Origin: Nematostella vectensis
Lineage: Eukaryota > Cnidaria > Anthozoa > Actiniaria > Edwardsiidae
Reading direction: 5' to 3'
DNA: 64,000 bases
Assembly: GCF_932526225.1 (NCBI RefSeq)
Contig: NC_064037.1
Coordinates: 17,026,471-17,090,470, forward strand
Within the stretch, counting starts at the first letter, position 1; each line of letters starts with the position of its first letter. The notes beneath the pieces were generated by a model that did not search any database, was not told where the DNA came from, and was given only the letters and a program-made list of their open reading frames with translations. Below are positions 39,701-52,095 of this stretch, one piece after another. Made by a program: the position numbers and the translations under genes.

Positions 39701-42700
39701 GGGACTTATTGCATTCCTTGTAAGTACTAGAAAATATTAACTAAACTACATACCAAGGACACAGTTTACAAAGAATTGCAATGAAAGTCTATAAAAATCT
39801 TGATGCTCTATTGATTTTGCTTAGGGCCAAGACAAGAGCGCCATGGCTTCCCACACTTTTGCTGCCTTGATAGCGATAATTTACACAAAAGAGGTACAGT
39901 AATACCTAGATCTCTGTAAGAGCAGTTGCATACAGTATGTAGTAAGAGAAGATGTATACAGTATGTAGTAAGAGAAGATGTATACAGTATGTAGTAAGAG
40001 GAGATGCACACAGTATGTAGTAAGAGGAGATGCACACAGTATGTAGTAAGAGGAGATGCACACAGTATGTAGTAAGGGGAGATGCACACAGTATGTAGTA
40101 AGAGGAGATGCACACAGTATGTAGTAAGAGGAGATGCACACAGTATGTAGTAAGAGGAGATGTATACAGTATGTAGTAAGGGGAGATGCACACAGTATGT
40201 AGTAAGAGGAGATGCACACAGTATGTAGTAAGAGGAGATGCATACAGTATGTAGTAAGAGGAGATGCACACAGTATGTAGTAAGAGGAGATGCACACAGT
40301 ATGTAGTTAGAGGAGATGCACACAGTATGTAGTTAGAGGAGATGCACACAGTATGTAGTAAGAGGAGATGCACACAGTATGTAGTAAGGGGAGATGCACA
40401 CAGTATGTAGTAAGGGGAGATGCACACAGTATATAGTAAGAGGAGATGCACACAGTATGTAGTAAGAGGAGATGCACACAGTATGTAGTAAGGGGAGATG
40501 CATACAGTATGTAGTAAGGGGAGATGCACACAGTATGTAGTAAGGGGAGATGCACACAGTATGTAGTAAGGGGAGATGCATACAGTATGTAGTAAGGGGA
40601 GATGCACACAGTATGTAGTAAGGGGAGATGCACACAGTATGTAGTTAGAGGAGATGCACACAGTATGTAGTAAGGGGAGATGCACACAGTATGTAGTAAG
40701 GGGAGATGCACACAGTATGTAGTAAGGGGAGATGCACACAGTATGTAGTTAGAGGAGATGCACACAGTATGTAGTAAGGGGAGATGCACACAGTATGTAG
40801 TAAGGGGATATGCACACAGTAGGTAGTAAGAGGAGATGCACACAGTATGTAGTAATTGGAGATGCACACAGTATGTAGTAAGAGGAGATGCACACAGTAT
40901 GTAGTAAGGGGAGATGCATACAGTATGTAGTAAGGGGAGATGCACACAGTATGTAGTAAGGGGAGATGCACACAGTATGTAGTAAGAGGAGATGCATACA
41001 GTATGTAGTAAGGGGAGATGCACACAGTATGTAGTAAGGGGAGATGCACACAGTATGTAGTAAGAGGAGATGCATACAGTATGTAGTAAGAGGAGATGTA
41101 CACAGTATGTAGTAAGGGGAGATGCACACAGTATGTAGTAAGGGGAGATGCACACAGTATGTAGTAAGAGGAGATGTACACAGTATGTAGTAAGGGGAGA
41201 TGCACACAGTATGTAGTAAGAGGAGATGCACACAGTATGTAGTAAGAGGAGATGCACACAGTATGTAGTAAGAGGAGATGCACACAGTATGTAGTAAGAG
41301 GAGAAGTATACAGTATGTAGTAAGAGGAGATGCACACAGTATGTAGTAAGAGGAGATGCACACAGTATGTAGTAAGGGGAGATGCACACAGTATGTAGTA
41401 AGAGGAGATGCATACAGTATGTAGTAAGAGGAGATGCACACAGTATGTAGTAAGAGGAGATGCACACAGTATGTAGTAAGAGGAGATGCACACAGTATGT
41501 AGTAAGAGGAGATGCACACAGTATGTAGTAAGAGGAGATGCACACAGTATGTAGTAAGAGGAGATGCACACAGTATGTAGTAAGAGGAGATGCACACAGT
41601 ATGTAGTAAGAGGAGACGCACACAGTATGTAGTAAGAGGAGATGCACACAGTATGTAGTAAGAGGAGATGCATACAGTATGTAGTAAGAGGAGATGCATA
41701 CAGTATGTAGTAAGAGGAGATGCACACAGTATGTAGTAAGAGGAGATGCATACAGTATGTAGTAAGAGGAGATGCACACAGTATGTAGTAAGAGGAGATG
41801 CACACAGTATGTAGTAAGAGGAGATGCATACAGTATGTAGTAAGAGGAGATGCACACAGTATGTAGTAAGAGGAGATGCACACAGTATGTAGTAAGAGGA
41901 GATGCACACAGTATGTAGTAAGAGGAGATGCATACAGTATGTAGTAAGAGGAGATGCACACAGTATGTAGTAAGGGGAGATGCATACAGTATGTAGTAAG
42001 AGGAGATGTATACAGTATGTAGTAAGAGGAGATGAATACAGTATGTAGTAAGAGGAGATGCACACAGTATGTAGTAAGAGGAGATGCACACAGTATGTAG
42101 TAAGAGGAGATGCACACAGTATGTAGTAAGAGGAGATGCACACAGTATGTAGTAAGAGGAGATGCACACAGTATGTAGTTAGAGGAGATGCACACAGTAT
42201 GTAGTTAGAGGAGATGCACACAGTATGTAGTAAGAGGAGATGCACACAGTATGTAGTAAGAGGAGATGCACACAGTATGTAGTAAGGGGAGATGCACACA
42301 GTATGTGGTAAGGGGAGATGCACACAGTATGTAGTAAGGGGAGATGCACACAGTATGTAGTAAGAGGAGATGCACACATGAGTGGTTAGAGGAGATGCAC
42401 ACAGTATGTAGTAAGGGGAGATGCATACAGTATGTAGTAAGGGGAGATGCACACAGTATGTAGTAAGGGGAGATGCACACAGTATGTAGTAAGAGGAGAT
42501 GCACACAGTATGTAGTAAGAGGAGATGTATACAGTATGTAGTAAGAGGAGATGCACACAGTATGTAGTAAGAGGAGATGCACACAGTATGTAGTAAGAGG
42601 AGATGCACACAGTATGTAGTAAGAGGAGATGCACACAGTATGTAGTAAGAGGAGATGTATACAGTATGTAGTAAGAGGAGATGCACACAGTATGTAGTAA

Positions 42701-45700
42701 GAGGAGATGCACACAGTATGTAGTAAGAGGAGATGCATACAGTATGTAGTAAGAGGAGATGCACACAGTATGTAGTAAGAGGAGATGTATACAGTATGTA
42801 GTAAGAGGAGATGTACACAGTATGTAGTAAGAGGAGATGCACACAGTATGTAGTAAGAGGAGATGTATACAGTATGTAGTAAGAGGAGATGTACACAGTA
42901 TGTAGTAAGAGGTGATGCACACAGTATGTAGTAAGAGGAGATGTATACAGTATGTAGTAAGAGGAGATGTATACAGTATGTAGTAAGAGGAGATGTATAC
43001 AGTATGTAGTAAGAGGAGATGTACACAGTATGTAGTAAGAGGAGATGCACACAGTATGTAGTAAGAGGAGATGTATACAGTATGTAGTAAGAGGAGATGT
43101 ACACAGTATGTAGTAAGAGGTGATGCACACAGTATGTAGTAAGAGGAGATGTATACAGTATGTAGTAAGAGGAGATGCATACAGTATGTAGTAAGAGGAG
43201 ATGTATACAGTATGTAGTAAGGGGAGATGCATACAGTATGTAGTAAGGGGAGATGCACACAGTATGTAGTAAGAGGAGATGCACACAGTATGTAGTAAGA
43301 GGAGATGCACACAGTATGTAGTAAGAGGAGATGCACACAGTATGTAGTAAGAGGAGATGCATACAGTATGTAGTAAGAGAAGATGCACACAGTATGTAGT
43401 AAGAGGAGATGCACACAGTATGTAGTAAGAGGAGATGCACACAGTATGTAGTAAGAGGAGATGCATACAGTATGTAGTAAGAGGAGATGTATACAGTATG
43501 TAGTAAGAGGAGATGTATACAGTATGTAGTTAGAGGAGATGTATACAGTATGTAGTAAGGGGAGATGAACACAGTATGTAGTAAGAGGAGATGCATACAG
43601 TATGTAGTAAGAGGAGATGTATACAGTATGTAGTAAGGGGAGATGCACACAGTATGCAGTAAGAGGAGATGCACACAGTATGTAGTAAGGGGAGATGCAC
43701 ACAGTATGTAGTAAGAGGAGATGCATACAGTATGTAGTAAGAGGAGATGTACACAGTATGTAGTAAGAGGAGATGTACACAGTATGTAGTAAGAGGAGAT
43801 GCACACAGTATGTAGTAAGAGGAGATGCATACAGTATGTAGTAAGAGGAGATGCACACAGTATGTAGTAAGGGGAGATGCACACAGCATGTAGTATTGTA
43901 TTTGATTATATACATACTGAGAAATACTCACTGAAAACATATTCAGTGCATAAAAATCGTACAAGCATTTTCCATTGAGTAATTTATTTATTTCATAGAT
44001 GTCGAGATTTCAGAGATTAAAAAGTGCACTACTTGTGTAACAGTCTCGTGCGTGACATTAGCGAGACGAGATTCATTTCAATGTAACTTTCTGTGTGTCT
44101 TCAATTGAACCGTGGAACATCACAAACCTTAGAGCTTCTGCAGCCAAGTTTAATATAATGTTAAGTAATAAGCTTATTATAAATTTCTCAGTATGTCTAT
44201 ATAAACATAATACAGCATGGAAAGTGCTTTGTACAGTTTTAATTCACTCGTTGTTTTTTATCATACAGCATGTAGTATTGCACAACTGCACAACTCGTGA
44301 ATAAAAACCATACACGCACACTTTTCATGTTTTATTGTATTGTCCTGTTTGTTTCTTACTCTCCTATAGGGACCTGAGAAAGCTAAGGAGGCCATAAAGA
44401 CACTTTGCTTACCTGAACTGAGCCGAGAGGATATTAACATGATCGCTAAACTTCAGCATCCTAAGTTTATTCTAAAGTCCTTAACAGAAGCCTCATCATC
44501 ATCAGCTCCTGCTGCAAGGACGGAGTAAGTTAACCTTTCAAGTCTCAGACTCACCTCCTTGCTGTTTACTGATTTGGAAATAGTATTGTATATTATTGTA
44601 CTCTTAAGCCCCGGCACAAGTTGTTGCAAGTTTTGACTTGTGCTTACTTGCAATGAAGTGGCCAAACAAAACCTGACAGCCTGATTGGCTGTTTCTGTAT
44701 GTAGCTTTCAAGTGTCTGTCTTTGATTTGCTGTAATAATTATGTAATTATAATTTTTTTTTAGACTTTTAAGCACAGAGAAAAGTGAGATGCCACTAGGT
44801 CGACGCCACAGATACAGAGTTGGTGTGTTTTTAGATGATGAATGTATTGCTGAAGGTAAATCGAAGCCTTAATCACTATAGATTCTTGCTTATTTAGTCT
44901 TTACTCACCTAATATTTTCAATTCTCTTGACTTTTCAGCATCAGCCAGCACATTAGAGAAAGCTGAGTCAAAGGTAAGATATTCTCTGGTCATTTATCTC
45001 TTACAGAGAAACCCTGATTTTATGATAACGCATGGGCAAAATCATGACTGTTATAACAAGATTATCGATCATATCATGGTTCCGCTGTAGTTGCATCTTC
45101 TGAATGCAGCATAATTTTTGTAACTATAGCTTATGAAGTAAAGCTTTTTGCCTAACTGAGGCTTATATAACTCATACAGTAGTCTTTATAGCAGGGATTC
45201 GCTGTGCCAATAACTCTTCCTTTATACCTGATAGGCATGTCTACTAGCTCTGCATCAGAAGTTCAGCAGCCAACTCAATGAGTTTAGCTTCTCCTATGAA
45301 GCAGAGGGTCTCACCCTTGAGAGTGAAGTCTCCCTGGGTCTTATCACCCCAGACCAGAGGGTTGTGGAGATTGATAAGGTCAGAGGTGTTTGTTTATTAC
45401 TGTTTTTAGAGCAAGAACCCTAAATGGTAGGGCTAGAATACCATAATAGTGAGATGCAAAACGAGCTACCATGCTGTAAAAGAGTTATATTTTCTTTTAT
45501 AGCCGGGCTTTTTTACCCCCTCCTCTACACATTTCTACAGGTTTTAAAGGGGCAGGTCCAGGATTTCCCAGAAGGGGGAGGAAGGGGAAACCAATATACA
45601 GTGTAAAACATATTGCAGTAGGTAAATTTGTGAATTTTACCCAAAATCAATTCTGTTTTTTAAGTTTGGTCCAGAGGGGGTGAGGGGGGAGAACTCCCCC

Positions 45701-46552
45701 CTTTGGACATTCCCCCTGGATCCGCCACAGTTTTCTGGTTTTCTTTCTATCAAAAAGGCATAGTGACGAGAACAGGGTGTCATTGTGCCTTATGTTTGGT
45801 CAGTCAATCAGCGAGTGAGCTCATTTGTTTCCAATCATAATTGTAGGGGAGGTAATTTATTACCAATCATAATTGCAGGAGAGGTAGTGTATTACCAATT
45901 ATATTTGTATCAGGTTGATGGCAGTTTGGGGTTCAACATCAAAGGAGGCGAGAAAAAGAGACTGAAGAATGAGCAATGGCTGATCTATCGCTACTACTCC
46001 CCTGTCTTCATAGTCAGCATCACCCCTAACGGCCCGGCTGACAAGCACGGTGGCCTAAGACCAGGAGATATACTGCTGGCTGTTAATGATAGGGTAATAA
46101 TATTGACTAATCCTTCCTGAAAAGCAAGAGAGGGTGTTTTCTAAAGCTAAATCCTCTAAAAAAAGGGTTATGATCCAAAATGACTTGGGCCGAATCGCCT
46201 TGGTTGTATTCATTCAAACAACACCTTCAACTATTTTTCTTTGTGTGCGAATGAACCATAAGGAGGCAGAGAGAGGATGGCTTGTTCTTTTTGTATGCTT
46301 TCAATTTTGGTTTGCCTCATATTAAGAAAAAAATGATGTGATTGATATAAAAAAATGAATGAGCACTTTTTATCATATTTGATGAAGCACCATAAAACGG
46401 TAATACCACTGTGAGCCTGGTCATATCTCACCGAACAGCACATAAAACCCAAAGTTTCACGGTCTAGCGAGGGCGGGAAGGTGTGTGCTGAAAACTAGAC
46501 TGTCCTTTTTCGCTATGTTAGAAATAAGATTCAAAGCTGTTTTTGGAGTCAC

Positions 46553-46597
<45 letters not shown>

Positions 46598-47401
46598 GTT
46601 AGAATAATCTTTATACCCATCTCGTATAGATTACAAACAACTGGCAAATAGATTACAAACAACTGGCAGCTATTAGATAATTTTTAGTTATTGGTGGTGA
46701 CAACTGCTTGGTTTTGCAGAGTCTGGTTGGGCTGGAGCATTCACAGGCGGTGCGCATCCTCAAGTCTGTGTCAGGTAAGTAACATGTATGCATCGTGTTG
46801 CTGTGTGGCGATGAAAATGCCCTTCTTGCACCTTTTTAGTACCAGGGGCTGGTTCCTAGAAAGCAGGTTAACGGGATAAGAACGTCCATCTTGTCATTTG
46901 ATGGAGTAAAATGTGCATTCTGCGTTAGCGAGATTCTGCTTTCTAGGTACCCGGCCCAGGGCAATCGAGCAAACAAAAGCAAATAATGTCAATATGTTTT
47001 CTCGTCAAACATGATTGGCAATAACTATCTTTGCTCCCAACTCTACCCCTTTAAAATTATGCCCTTGTAATTCTGTTTCAGCTGAGAGAGGGTGATAATT
47101 TCCTCTTATTTATTTGTGTGCTTATTTTTTTTGTGACCGCAGGTACCGTGCGCCTCACAGTCAAGAAGTCAAGAGAAGGTGAGTGCAGCTTTCTCTGTGC
47201 CCTCGTGCACTTAGATGTGGTATTTACAGGATTTGCTCCACTCTTGCAGTCCTTGTAACCGACGAAATCGAGACCAAGTACAAAGCCATGAGAACTCGCA
47301 AGTTTTTGGCCGAGCTGTCATCGGAGGACTGGGCCGAGTGGCACAGGGCGCAGGCACAAAAAAATCTAGCAAAATATGCGTCTGTCCTTAGCAACGAGTA
47401 G
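36776..47401 (+). CDS. mL44-like protein (degenerate RNase III fold plus dsRBD) fused to a PDZ domain
   Basis: Fourteen exons: 36776-37009, 37810-37837, 38182-38340, 39338-39413, 39638-39719, 39825-39893, 44370-44524, 44764-44855, 44939-44973, 45235-45378, 45914-46093, 46720-46774, 47143-47178, 47250-47401. This gives 498 aa and every phase closes. The Arg/Ser/Ala-rich N-terminus looks like a mitochondrial presequence. An RNase III-like region follows (about 85-220; NDQLALLGFQL replaces the catalytic ERLEFLGD-type box, and SHTFAALIAIIY the second acidic site), so it should be inactive, as in ribosomal protein mL44. A dsRBD (about 275-320; RYRVGVFLDDECIAE and KAESKACLLAL) comes next. A PDZ domain follows (about 350-445; LGFNIKGG, GPADKHGGLRPGDILLAVND). 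Exon 10 codes for both the last dsRBD helix and the first PDZ strand, so the fusion is genuine. Confidence 0.85.
37265..37579 (+). repeat. 315-bp direct repeat, first copy
   Basis: It matches 38706-39025 almost perfectly. This copy is in intron 1 and the other is in intron 3 of the same gene. It begins TCCTCAATGTCCAAGCC and ends CCAATAAAAAGTTTA. It may be an interspersed element or a local duplication; no inverted ends were seen. Confidence 0.85.
38706..39025 (+). repeat. 315-bp direct repeat, second copy
   Basis: Copy of 37265-37579 with a few substitutions and a 5-6 base insertion near its end. A separate 66-bp tandem pair (GAGTTTCAACAGTTTGGG) lies just upstream at about 38508-38635 in the same intron. 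Confidence 0.85.
39920..43893 (+). repeat. 26-bp satellite, about 150 units, inside an intron
   Basis: The unit CACAGTATGTAGTAAG plus AGGAGATGCA repeats almost without interruption through intron 6 of the mL44-PDZ gene, starting about 30 bp after the donor. Variation is mostly GCACAC versus GTATAC or GCATAC, and AAGAGG versus AAGGGG or TTAGAGG. Each unit contains GTAGTAAGAG, which resembles a weak 5' splice site. Because 26 is not a multiple of three, all frames cycle and several long minus-strand frames stay open; they are not genes. Confidence 0.97.
45554..45727. mobile_element. Candidate MITE in intron 10
   Basis: GGGGCAGGTCCAGG near 45550 and CCTGGATCCGCC ending near 45727 are imperfect inverted ends around G-rich and C-rich blocks. 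This organisation is common in hAT-type MITEs. A target duplication could not be fixed. Confidence 0.4.
46556..46598 (+). repeat. (GTCT)n microsatellite
   Basis: About ten GTCT units in intron 11 of the mL44-PDZ gene. Confidence 0.9.
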
Positions 47402-47463
47402 TTTCCATAGCGACAACATATCTCCTTAGCAACGAATAATGTCTCCGGTAACAAGTATTGTCA

Positions 47464-48265
47464 TTCCCTGCTAGCAAAGGCCTCTTTTCTCTGTATTTCG
47501 CTGGGCTGGAGTTCGCGAGGAAAAGATACCTCTGCCATGGGTCGCAAGTTTGTTTGATCAAACCGCCGTCCACGATCGTGGACGAGATCCAGAGCGCATG
47601 CTCCGTTCATTATTTACTGGCCACTATTTGAGCCCACAATAATTAGCGCATGCATGAAACGTATATCCGCTGCGGGATAATAAGCCCGCATTCGAAACGG
47701 CGTCCTCCGTAGAAATATCACGCGACGAATTATAAAAGAAGCCATTCAATGCCTTATCTTCATTCAGAATTTTCTCTCTTTTGACTAACGAGTCAATCTT
47801 CCGTTTACAGGTTTTGCATATTCTTCTGGGAATAGCTGATCTAAGTTTACCAAAAAGTTTTGTAACATTTTCTTCGAATCCAACTGTGCGATATTTACAT
47901 TGAAGAAACTCGCCTGCCCAGATGTCTTGAAATTAATCCCACAAACAAGACAAAACTCGTCTTTGCTGCGTTTGTTGTTCAATCTTTTTAGTGACGTTTT
48001 AGGTGATTGAAATTGAACAGTTGTTTTCTTTTTTCGAAGAGGAGAACTAACCGGAGTTTGATTTATGATTTCCGACTAAACCCATGCAAAGCATATTAGC
48101 ATATTGACAGCTTTCGCGCGATGGTACGGGTTTTGGCACGTCGGTCGCTTATTAACGCTCACGCATGCGCAACAGAAATAGTTTCGACCCATGGCAGAGG
48201 TATCTTTTCCTCGCGAACTCCAGCCCTGCGAAATACAGAGAAAAGAGGCCTCTGCTAGCAGGGAA
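47464..48265. mobile_element. Mutator-like (MULE) non-autonomous element
   Basis: 82-bp inverted ends (TTCCCTGCTAGCA at each terminus, two or so mismatches) enclose an 802-bp element. A perfect 9-bp target duplication, GTATTGTCA, flanks it at 47455-47463 and 48266-48274. Long inverted ends with a 9-bp duplication are typical of Mutator-like elements. It lies 62 bp after the stop codon of the mL44-PDZ gene, probably in its 3' UTR or just beyond. No transposase was found. A minus-strand frame (47785-48075) is described in the findings. Confidence 0.85.
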
Positions 48266-48274
48266 GTATTGTCA

Positions 48275-49263
48275 GAAAGTAGGTTTAAAATGCTACTGCT
48301 AGAATGTTTCGACTGAAGTCATTTCAGTGGTACCAAGGATTTCAATTTATTTTTCGAAATCTAAAGGATTAATTGATACTGTAATTCCAAACTGGAAAAA
48401 TAACGGTCCCATTTCGTCACACTGTTAAGAAACAAATTAAACAACAATTCTCAAGGGAAAATCGTCTTTTTTCTTGTCATTGCAGTTTGCTATATTAATT
48501 TACATCATCTGCATCAATAATATTATATATTTGAATAAAATAACTTACACGCTGTACATGTTTATGATATCAAAAACCTAGTTTTGTATACGGTATAAGA
48601 AAACTGGGACGAGTGCATGGAAACTAGACTCTCGGGTAATATGGTAGCAAAAGAATTCAGCCTCAGCTTGATTAGCATAAGAGGCTCTCAATTCTCGGCA
48701 AAAACTGAGCTCGTTTGCCTCTTGTGAGAACAAAACATTAACCCTCATCTAAAGTTGTGAGCACCCAACCGAACATGGGTTATTACTGTAGGGTAACTTC
48801 AGGCCTAGTTGAACGGCGTGCGGGCGGATAAAGGTAGGAGTGGAGAGATAAAATAACCGCACATCTTTCTTAAAAATGAAGAAAGGGAAGGCACTTTTCA
48901 TTGTTCTGTAAATATAATTTAGATAAAATATCAAACCTTTGTCTGGTCTCTCTCTTTCAACTGCCTGCTGTGCCCTTTCTGTTGTACGTGCAGGTAAAAA
49001 GAAGTTACTTATACAACTAGGTTTTAGCCATTTCATAATACAATCTCGTTCTCAAAGCAATCTCGTTCCCTTTGAGCCAGCGGTTCTTTGGCGGAGTTGG
49101 TTCTTCATGTAGCCAGCAATTTGTGTGTCAACCCTGACCATGGCTACATGAAGTACTAACTTTGGTTGGGCGGCTACAAATATCGCGGGCTCTTGGGCCG
49201 AGATTGTTCAAAACATTTACGGGTCAAAAATCTCCCCTTCTAAAACGTTACACTTTCGACGTG
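48275..49263. other. Intergenic region, no gene seen
   Basis: It separates the convergent mL44-PDZ and TRPN genes. No exon with conserved sequence was recognised. A short inverted repeat (TTCATGTAGCCAG near 49102 and GGCTACATGAAG near 49141) is present. Confidence 0.4.
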
Positions 49264-49647
49264 TTATTCCTTCATGCTACTGACAATATCTAGCTTCTTA
49301 ACCGTCTCATTCACCACTCGGTGCAGTGACATGTTCGAGCCGAAGCTTGACCCAGACTTCCCTAGCCCTAGTACCGAGGCCGGTCGTCTCTGTCTCGGCT
49401 GGTACCCCGTATGTAGTCGGTCAGGCTGTTTTCTACTCGACGGACGGCTGATCTTGATCGCCTCCGTATTTCCTCCGCGAAGAGCAATGAATTTATTCAC
49501 GAGTAGTTTCCAGTCTAAGACGTCTTCGATGCGCGGGCTACGAGACGCGCTCTCGCGGTGACGTAATCCACCGTTTGGTAACCATGAAGACACGGAGTTC
49601 TCGGTGTAGAGGACGTTGAGACTCACGGAGGTGTTTTCAAGGACGAA
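49264..49647 (-). CDS. TRPN1: TRPN1/NOMPC, last exon (cytosolic C-terminus)
   Basis: 127 codons plus stop, phase 0. The acceptor is CCCTCGTAG at 49648-49656. It contains RIEDVLDWKLLVNKFIALRGG, which matches the conserved end of TRPN channels (a DW then KF/YxAL pattern), in a basic, Ser-rich context. The preceding exon is the channel exon at 50047-51441. Confidence 0.85.
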   Translation of the reverse strand, partial: FVLENTSVSLNVLYTENSVSSWLPNGGLRHRESASRSPRIEDVLDWKLLVNKFIALRGGNTEAIKISRPSSRKQPDRLHTGYQPRQRRPASVLGLGKSGSSFGSNMSLHRVVNETVKKLDIVSSMKE

Positions 49648-50046
49648 CTACGAGGGAAAAAAAATCAAGATTGAACATGGTTCCCGAGGATGAATCGACA
49701 ACGATGAATCGACAACGTTTTAACATTTTTTTTTCACAAGAACAAGCGTAACTTAATTAGGGTCAAACCAAAAGCTAAAGGTGAAAAGACCCTGCGATCA
49801 CACTCGATAATTTGTTTTATTGGGACCAACAACTCTCACACTCACGCAATCACGTTCTTAGCTCACACATATTACCCGCGATCATTTGTTCTTTGGTCAC
49901 CCTCCCACGTAATGTTCTTGGCTTAAACACATCATGCGCGGTCAGATATTCTTTGGCCACCCAACCACGTGATCATATGATGTTGGTTGACGCTCATCAC
50001 TCGCGATCACGGGTTATTGAAATAAAATGAAAGTATTTTTCCCCAC

Positions 50047-51441
50047 CTGATCATCTGTTCTTAGCACGTCTATGATGTCCGCTCTACAGCATCTACACTT
50101 GGCGCGGTACAAAACCCGCAGGTACGAAATGAGCTTCGTGAGGAGGTTCAGTGGCGAGGGCGTGGTCGTAGACCTCTTCATGTTTCGGATCAGTTTGGCC
50201 CTTCCGAACTTCCACTCGGTGTCCGACTGTCTCTGGATTCTCTGATAAGTGTCACTCATCATAGCAATGAGCAGATTAATCAGAACGATGATAGTAATCA
50301 CGTTATAGATTCCAAATGTGGCTTTAGCCAGAAGGTGAGTCGCTGATGGATGATTGTCCCCCGTAGGTTGCAGACTATCCATCTCAGTGAGTCCGAATAA
50401 ACTGAAGAATAGCAGCTCGAAGCATTGATAGAATCCGAATGACTGACCATAAAGTAGCATGGCCTTGCTATCCAGTCTTTTCGCAAGCATTGGTCGGTAC
50501 ACTGCCGCGAGATGAGCTGTGAAGCCCATCATGAATATTGATAAGATGACGAGGAATCGCACCATGTCGTACATCAGATCCCGTATGATGACCCCCCACG
50601 GACCGAACAAATGATGGAAAGAGAGGAAGTCCAAAAGTTGCGCAAAGCAGAGCATCATACTAACCGCGAGAAACTGGTTACGAGTGTACACGATATTCAA
50701 GCGTTGCTCCCCTTGAAAAGCGATGGCGAGTAGATGAAGGAGGATCGCAATGAGACTGAGGAACAGCACAATGAGCGGCATCCAGCCCAGGCCCGCGCGG
50801 TCATGAGGGTCCGTCAGTTGCGATAGCAACAAGCCCGATAACCATATAAGGAGGAGAAGCTCGTACCAGTGTGGAATAAGGGACTGGGCCGAGCTGTTCC
50901 ACGGTACCACGGTGGTTAAACAAAACAGTATAATCAGGTAAAGGTGAGATATAAGATGACAGATAAACTTAATGATAGGTACTTTGTGAAATCGGTCCTT
51001 CCACGGGAGACAAAGAAACGCCCAGAAAGGAGGGCATAGAAGACACATAATAAATAACAAGAAGTATTTCCAGTCGTCCCATTTGAAGTCACCTCGCCAC
51101 ACATCGCCGAGGTAAACCTGCACAGTAGGGTGTGATACACAATCTTTTTGCTCCGTCTCGATTAGGAAGTCCAAAAAGGGTATATCCCTGTCGTCTACTG
51201 CCGACAGTAGGGCCTCAGGGTTATCGGCGCAAGCTAGGGATAACAGCTCCACCGCGACCGTCTCGCACACCGTGCTAACCGCAAGGAGGTCGCGACCGCG
51301 TTCTTTTTCCCGTGAGGACTCGACTCGGTAGTGTCTTGACAGCTTGGCGGCGGAGTAGATCGGTGCGGGGGTTTGAAGAATGAAGTCAACAACGGATGCG
51401 GAGTCGTTAGACTTGGAACACACCATCAGGTCAAACAGGAA
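50047..51441 (-). CDS. TRPN1: TRPN1/NOMPC channel-domain exon (S1-S6, pore, TRP helix)
   Basis: A single 465-codon exon, phase 0 at both ends, encodes the whole pore region. The linker after the ankyrin repeats comes first (about 1-120, with RDLLAVST and AVDDRDIPFLDFLIE). Then come S1 about 124-146, S2 about 158-180, S3 about 193-210, S4 near 222-270, S5 about 290-314, the pore helix (FELLFFSLFGL, 341-351), S6 (VITIIVLINLLIAMMSDTYQ, 381-400) and the TRP helix (TEWKFGRAKLIRNM, 408-421). NOMPC is a force-gated cation channel of touch and hearing receptor cells. It is tethered to microtubules by its ankyrin spring. The match to the TRPN family is extensive and unambiguous by motif. Confidence 0.93.
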
Positions 51442-51684
51442 CTGAAACAAGATGAACGGAATGAGGTGTGTTACACGAACACGGCAAATCACGCCGCCAT
51501 CTTATGCTTCTGCGAAATACCGAGTCACACTAAGCATCCATTTCCATCGGCTCAAGCGGGTATGTTAGATACTTTTAATTAGATCTCGATAGTAAAGTAT
51601 CATACTTTATTTGTGGATGGTTATTTGGAAGCTATTTTTTGAAGTGTTAGAAACGTGTGTTTGATCATATACCGCGTCAAAGTC

Positions 51685-52095
51685 TTCTACTATCGGCGTC
51701 TTACGCACCTTTCTGTTGGCTAGTAGTGCGTTTTACTATCGGCGTCTTACGCACCTTTCTGTTGGACAGTAGTGCGTTTTACTATCGGCGTCTTACGCAC
51801 CTTTCTGTCGGCTAGTAGTGTGTTTTACTATCGGCGTCTTACGCACCTTTCTGTTGGCTAGTAGTGTGTTTTACTTTCGGCGTCTTACGCACCTTTCTGT
51901 TGGATAGTAGTGCGTTTTACTATCGGCGTCTTACGCACCTTTCTGTTGGCTAGTAGTGCGTTTTACTATCGGCGTCTTACGCACCTTTCTGTTGGCTAGT
52001 AGTGCGTTTTACTATCGGCGTCTTACGCACCTTTCTGTTGGCTAGTAGTGTGTTTTACTTTCGGCGTCTTACGCACCTTTCTGTCGGCGAGTAGC
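51685..52095 (-). repeat. 47-bp minisatellite of splice-donor copies, 9 units
   Basis: On the sense strand each unit has CAACAGAAAG then GTGCGTAAGACGCC. The unit nearest the exon is the true end of exon 52077-52184 (GACAGAAAG/GTGCGT). Eight further copies run into the intron toward the channel exon. Confidence 0.92.

Noticed and set aside
39808-43964. Many overlapping minus-strand frames up to 905 codons with a His/Leu/Cys-rich repeat
   Set aside because: A 26-bp satellite cycles through all frames and happens to lack stops on that strand. It lies in an intron of a well-supported plus-strand gene.
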